From NCBI GenBank assembly GCA_039029535.1, contig JBCCFW010000163.1:1-17768 (forward strand): a stretch of 17,768 bases of DNA. The letters are read 5' to 3'. Made by a program: the position numbers and the translations under genes. Source of the DNA: JBCCFW01 sp039029535. Lineage in GTDB: Bacteria; Acidobacteriota; JBCCFW01. Positions 15,903 to 17,768 of this stretch are shown piece by piece. The notes under the pieces were generated by a model, which was not told where the DNA came from, ran no database searches, and saw only the letters and a list, made by a program, of their open reading frames with translations. How positions within the stretch are numbered: the first letter of the stretch is position 1; every line of letters starts with the position of its first letter.

Positions 15903-16206
15903 TCAGGCTGCGCGTCGGTGGTAGTAGGAGTTCAGCATCCCGCCCAGCCGTCGGCGGCAGACGAGGGACCCAGCTCCTCGACGAGCCATCGCGCTCGGCT
16001 CGATGAACTCGCCATCCAGACCCTGGTGAGGTCGCACGGCGGGGTAGTGCTCGACGTACTTGCCGATCGCTCGGCAGGAGTAGGCGGTTTAGTCAACCGA
16101 ACCTGAGATTACCGGACGCAGGAGCCGCCGCCATTGGTCGTCCATGAAGGAGCACCCGACCAGGGCCGAGCCGCTCACGGAGGACACGACCTTCCTCGCG
16201 CAAGTA
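15903..16206 (-). pseudogene. Second transposase remnant with internal deletion and frameshift
   Basis: The two ends of a transposase gene are joined without its middle. The upstream end (from 16206) reads YLREEGRVLRERLG, then, after a frame change, SFMDDQWRRLL. From memory this resembles the N-terminal coiled coil and (R)FTDDQRRRL motif of integrase-core transposases. From 16088 the frame reads KYVEHYPAVRPHQGLDGEFIEP, LVCRRRLGGMLNSYYHRRAA and stops at 15905-15903, a typical C-terminus of the same superfamily. The catalytic core between them is gone; TAA at 16091-16089 interrupts the join. The C-terminal ending differs from that of the 15001-15561 fragment, so this is a different element. It lies right behind the stop of the membrane-protein operon. 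Confidence 0.68.
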
Positions 16207-16217
16207 GGAGCAACTCA

Positions 16218-16892
16218 TCAGAACCACCGCCCCTGTCTTCTCCGCCGCTCAAACCACTGGACAGTCTGCGAGCAGATGCACCGAATTCTATCCACCGCGA
16301 CACATCCAGCAAGGCTCACCATCTGCCAGTTCAAGAACGCGGTCACTCTAGCTGGGCGACAACCATCACGCTCCATCTGGAGTTGCTGTCGCCGGATGTC
16401 TGCGAGCGCAGGCTCGATCTGCTCCTCTCGTGTCTCGTCTTCGCACAGGCACCAGATGGTAGCCGCCAACAACCTGCGAGGCTCGGAGCCCGCCAAAGGG
16501 ACTCGAGCCCGAAACTCCTCCTCGAAGCACGAGTTCAAGTACTCGAAGAGCCAGCTCAACTGCGAATCCGTCAGCTCAAGGTGCTCACACATTCCTCGCC
16601 GGAACTCGGCCTTGAATCGACGCATCCACCACCAAGCGAAGCTGTAGAACGCCACCACAGAGACAAGTGCGAGAGGCCACACCTCAGCCGCCACACAGAG
16701 CCCCGAGCAAAGGGCGAGAGAGAGCACTAGCACAATTGCTATTCTTACTCGCCGCTCGTACATCCGCTTCCACGGGTGGAGAAGCGCTGCATGGCCGTCA
16801 GTGAGTTCAGAGTCGAACACACCAGCAAGCGCTTCGATCCGCCAGCCCCAATCTTGCTCCGCAGCGTCACAACCCATAGCCGTGGCCACCAT
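16218..16892 (-). CDS. Membrane protein of unknown family, paralogue of the upstream gene
   Basis: 224 residues; I do not recognise a family. Two adjacent hydrophobic helices at about 49-69 and 72-90 are followed by a long soluble region (91-180) and a third, weaker hydrophobic helix (182-202), then a basic tail (ERRRRQGRW). Shared with the upstream gene is the motif EEQIEPALADIRRQQLQMER (156-175) followed by DGC, placed just before the last helix in both. The C-terminal sections resemble each other and the N-terminal halves also match in helix placement, so a tandem duplication is likely. ATG at 16892 starts 2 nt after the upstream stop. It is the third gene of the PadR operon. Codon use is less GC-biased than in the left half of the window. 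Confidence 0.72.
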   Translation of the reverse strand: MVATAMGCDAAEQDWGWRIEALAGVFDSELTDGHAALLHPWKRMYERRVRIAIVLVLSLALCSGLCVAAEVWPLALVSVVAFYSFAWWWMRRFKAEFRRGMCEHLELTDSQLSWLFEYLNSCFEEEFRARVPLAGSEPRRLLAATIWCLCEDETREEQIEPALADIRRQQLQMERDGCRPARVTAFLNWQMVSLAGCVAVDRIRCICSQTVQWFERRRRQGRWF

Positions 16893-16894
16893 CT

Positions 16895-17470
16895 CTACCT
16901 ACAGAGCTTCCCAAACAGACGCGCCAATGGCAGCACCTGCATCAGAAAGTCCCGCGCGCCACCAATGCAGACTACCGTCACCAAGTTGAACACGTGCCAT
17001 CCGGTGACGATATTGATGTAAGACCGGCCGCAACCCTCCCTCTCCATCCTCTTTTGAAGACGTCTAACATCAGCCAGCGCAGGCTCAACTTGCTCTTCGT
17101 TCGTCGCTGGCGAACAGAAGTGCCTCCAACGCCTCGCCAGACTGTAGGGGCTCCAGGCGTTGCCGTCAGGCGAGAGCTTTGAGAACTCACCCGACAGAGG
17201 CTCAAGCACTCTCTCGAAGGCAACCACAAGCTCCGAACGCGTACAGCCAGCGGCATCCGCCAGCTCCTGCTGAAAGGCACGCACACTCAATCTCTGGAGA
17301 AGGCAACCTAGACAGCCATACGCGACTGCGGCAGCAGACAGCGCCAACTGATACTCAGACGATGGCGAAGTGGCTCCGCCATACAAGCATATCGACACTC
17401 CCACGACTGACACAGCGAGACTGCGCCCAACTCGGTGCTGAAGTCGCTCGAATGCCCCTACCGCGCTCAC
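16895..17470 (-). CDS. Membrane protein of unknown family, downstream of a PadR regulator
   Basis: 191 residues; no family recognised. Hydrophobic helices lie at about 17-33 and 40-60, then a soluble region (61-150) ending in EEQVEPALADVRRLQKRMER (125-144) and EGC, and a last hydrophobic segment at 150-182. The GTG start at 17470 overlaps the PadR stop in a GTGA arrangement, so translation is coupled. PadR regulators are often coupled to the membrane protein they control, such as permeases or stress-related proteins, which suggests this protein is the regulator's target or sensor partner. Conserved acidic and basic residues in the shared motif suggest a cytoplasmic coiled or helical interaction surface. 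A third hydrophobic stretch after the motif may be membrane-embedded or amphipathic. Confidence 0.74.
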   Translation of the reverse strand: MSAVGAFERLQHRVGRSLAVSVVGVSICLYGGATSPSSEYQLALSAAAVAYGCLGCLLQRLSVRAFQQELADAAGCTRSELVVAFERVLEPLSGEFSKLSPDGNAWSPYSLARRWRHFCSPATNEEQVEPALADVRRLQKRMEREGCGRSYINIVTGWHVFNLVTVVCIGGARDFLMQVLPLARLFGKLCR

Positions 17471-17768
17471 GCTTCCTCCGTCAACCCGAAGCGCGCTAGC
17501 CGCGCGTAGTGCGCCCGCGCAGCATTCAACACCTCTACTCCCGTCCCCGTGAGCTTGAAGTACCGAACACGCCCGTCTTCGTCCTCATCGCTGCGAGCCT
17601 TAACCCAACCAGCCTCACGCAACCGGCGGAAGGTCGTGTAGAGCGACCCTGGAGAAATCGAGTTACCAGTCTCTCTCTTGAAGAGATCAGCAACCTCGAG
17701 GCCGGAGCGCTCGACCACAACCAGGGCGAGAAGCTGCATCTCGCGGGCAGATGGGACACCCGCCTTCA
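17467..17768 (-). CDS. PadR-family transcriptional regulator (start at or just beyond the window edge)
   Basis: A small winged-helix protein. The core reads EMQLLALVVVERSGLEVADL, then ISPGSLYTTFRRLREAGWV, the recognition helix and wing region of PadR proteins, followed by the wing RVRYFKLTGTGVEVLNAAR. The frame is open to the window end, where the last bases on this strand are TG followed by AAG GCG GGT, so the true start is probably an ATG or GTG whose first base is outside. The first internal ATG is at 17739 and would shorten the N-terminal helix. PadR proteins usually repress their own operon and are relieved by ligands or stress. The stop overlaps the next gene's GTG, so it forms an operon with the two membrane proteins. 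Confidence 0.85.
   Translation of the reverse strand, partial: KAGVPSAREMQLLALVVVERSGLEVADLFKRETGNSISPGSLYTTFRRLREAGWVKARSDEDEDGRVRYFKLTGTGVEVLNAARAHYARLARFGLTEEA

Larger units (their letters stand above)
10375..17768. mobile_element. Putative genomic island or accessory region next to tRNA-Asn
   Basis: Right of the tRNA-Asn terminator, coding sequences are visibly less GC-biased at third codon positions than the left 10 kb (many A-ending codons in 10894-14485 and 16218-17470). The content also becomes accessory: an ATPase-protease pair, decayed transposases, a broken lipoprotein gene and unrecognised membrane proteins. No intact integrase or attachment repeat is visible and the right border lies outside the window, so the element's type and extent are unknown. 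Confidence 0.55.

Noticed and set aside
16134..16730. 198-codon plus-strand frame
   Set aside because: Opposite the 224-residue membrane protein, which is supported by operon spacing and a motif shared with its neighbour.
10229..17768. Second copy of the tRNA-Asn 3' end as an attachment site
   Set aside because: I looked for the T-arm and acceptor sequence to the right of the tRNA and found no copy in this window.
1..17768. CRISPR array or regular tandem repeats
   Set aside because: No evenly spaced repeat units were seen on either strand; the only notable exact repeat is the 17-bp pair.

Overview
The window is high-GC bacterial DNA. Its left 10.4 kb looks like vertically inherited chromosome. 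The right 7.3 kb looks like an accessory region next to a tRNA-Asn gene. The chromosomal part carries a large eukaryote-like Ser/Thr kinase fused to WD40-type repeats, preceded by an N-terminal 'acidic FLD..' segment and a GWEWRHL linker. Together with GTG starts and a bacterial aspartate/glutamate leucyltransferase, this suggests Planctomycetota, with Myxococcota as the alternative. No phylogenetic marker is strong enough to be sure.

Chromosomal part. On the minus strand a DASS-type anion transporter with two RCK_C (TrkA_C) domains (682-2451) is followed by L-threonine 3-dehydrogenase (1-612, cut by the window edge). Divergent from these, tyrosyl-tRNA synthetase (2588-3835) and leucyltransferase Bpt (3838-4560) form a tight plus-strand pair. 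Bpt meets a minus-strand gene set head-on with a 3-nt gap. In transcription order that set is cNMP-binding protein (9728-9270), second cNMP-binding protein (9177-8698), Nfu-type Fe-S scaffold (8639-8025) and kinase-WD40 protein (8010-4564). A gene-poor 500 bp leads to tRNA-Asn(GTT) at 10229-10303, which is followed by a good hairpin terminator.

Accessory part. Past the terminator, base and codon use become visibly less GC-biased. The centrepiece is a translationally coupled pair: an AAA+ ATPase (10894-11904) overlapping by 8 nt a large intracellular subtilisin-family protease (11897-14485, 862 aa). The ATPase may deliver substrates to the protease or control it, and the setting suits a defence or stress module. 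It is followed by an insertion-sequence graveyard on the minus strand: a decayed HTH protein with an in-frame TAG, the catalytic half of a DDE transposase, a lipoprotein gene cut off after its signal peptide, and a second transposase shrunk by an internal deletion. At the right edge a minus-strand operon encodes a PadR-type regulator (start at the edge) and two small membrane proteins. These two share a cytoplasmic motif, EEQ[IV]EPALAD[IV]RR...MER[DE]GC, and look like diverged duplicates. I recognise no family for them.

The two most interesting things are the ATPase-subtilase pair and the PadR plus paired membrane-protein operon. Both lie in the tRNA-adjacent accessory region.
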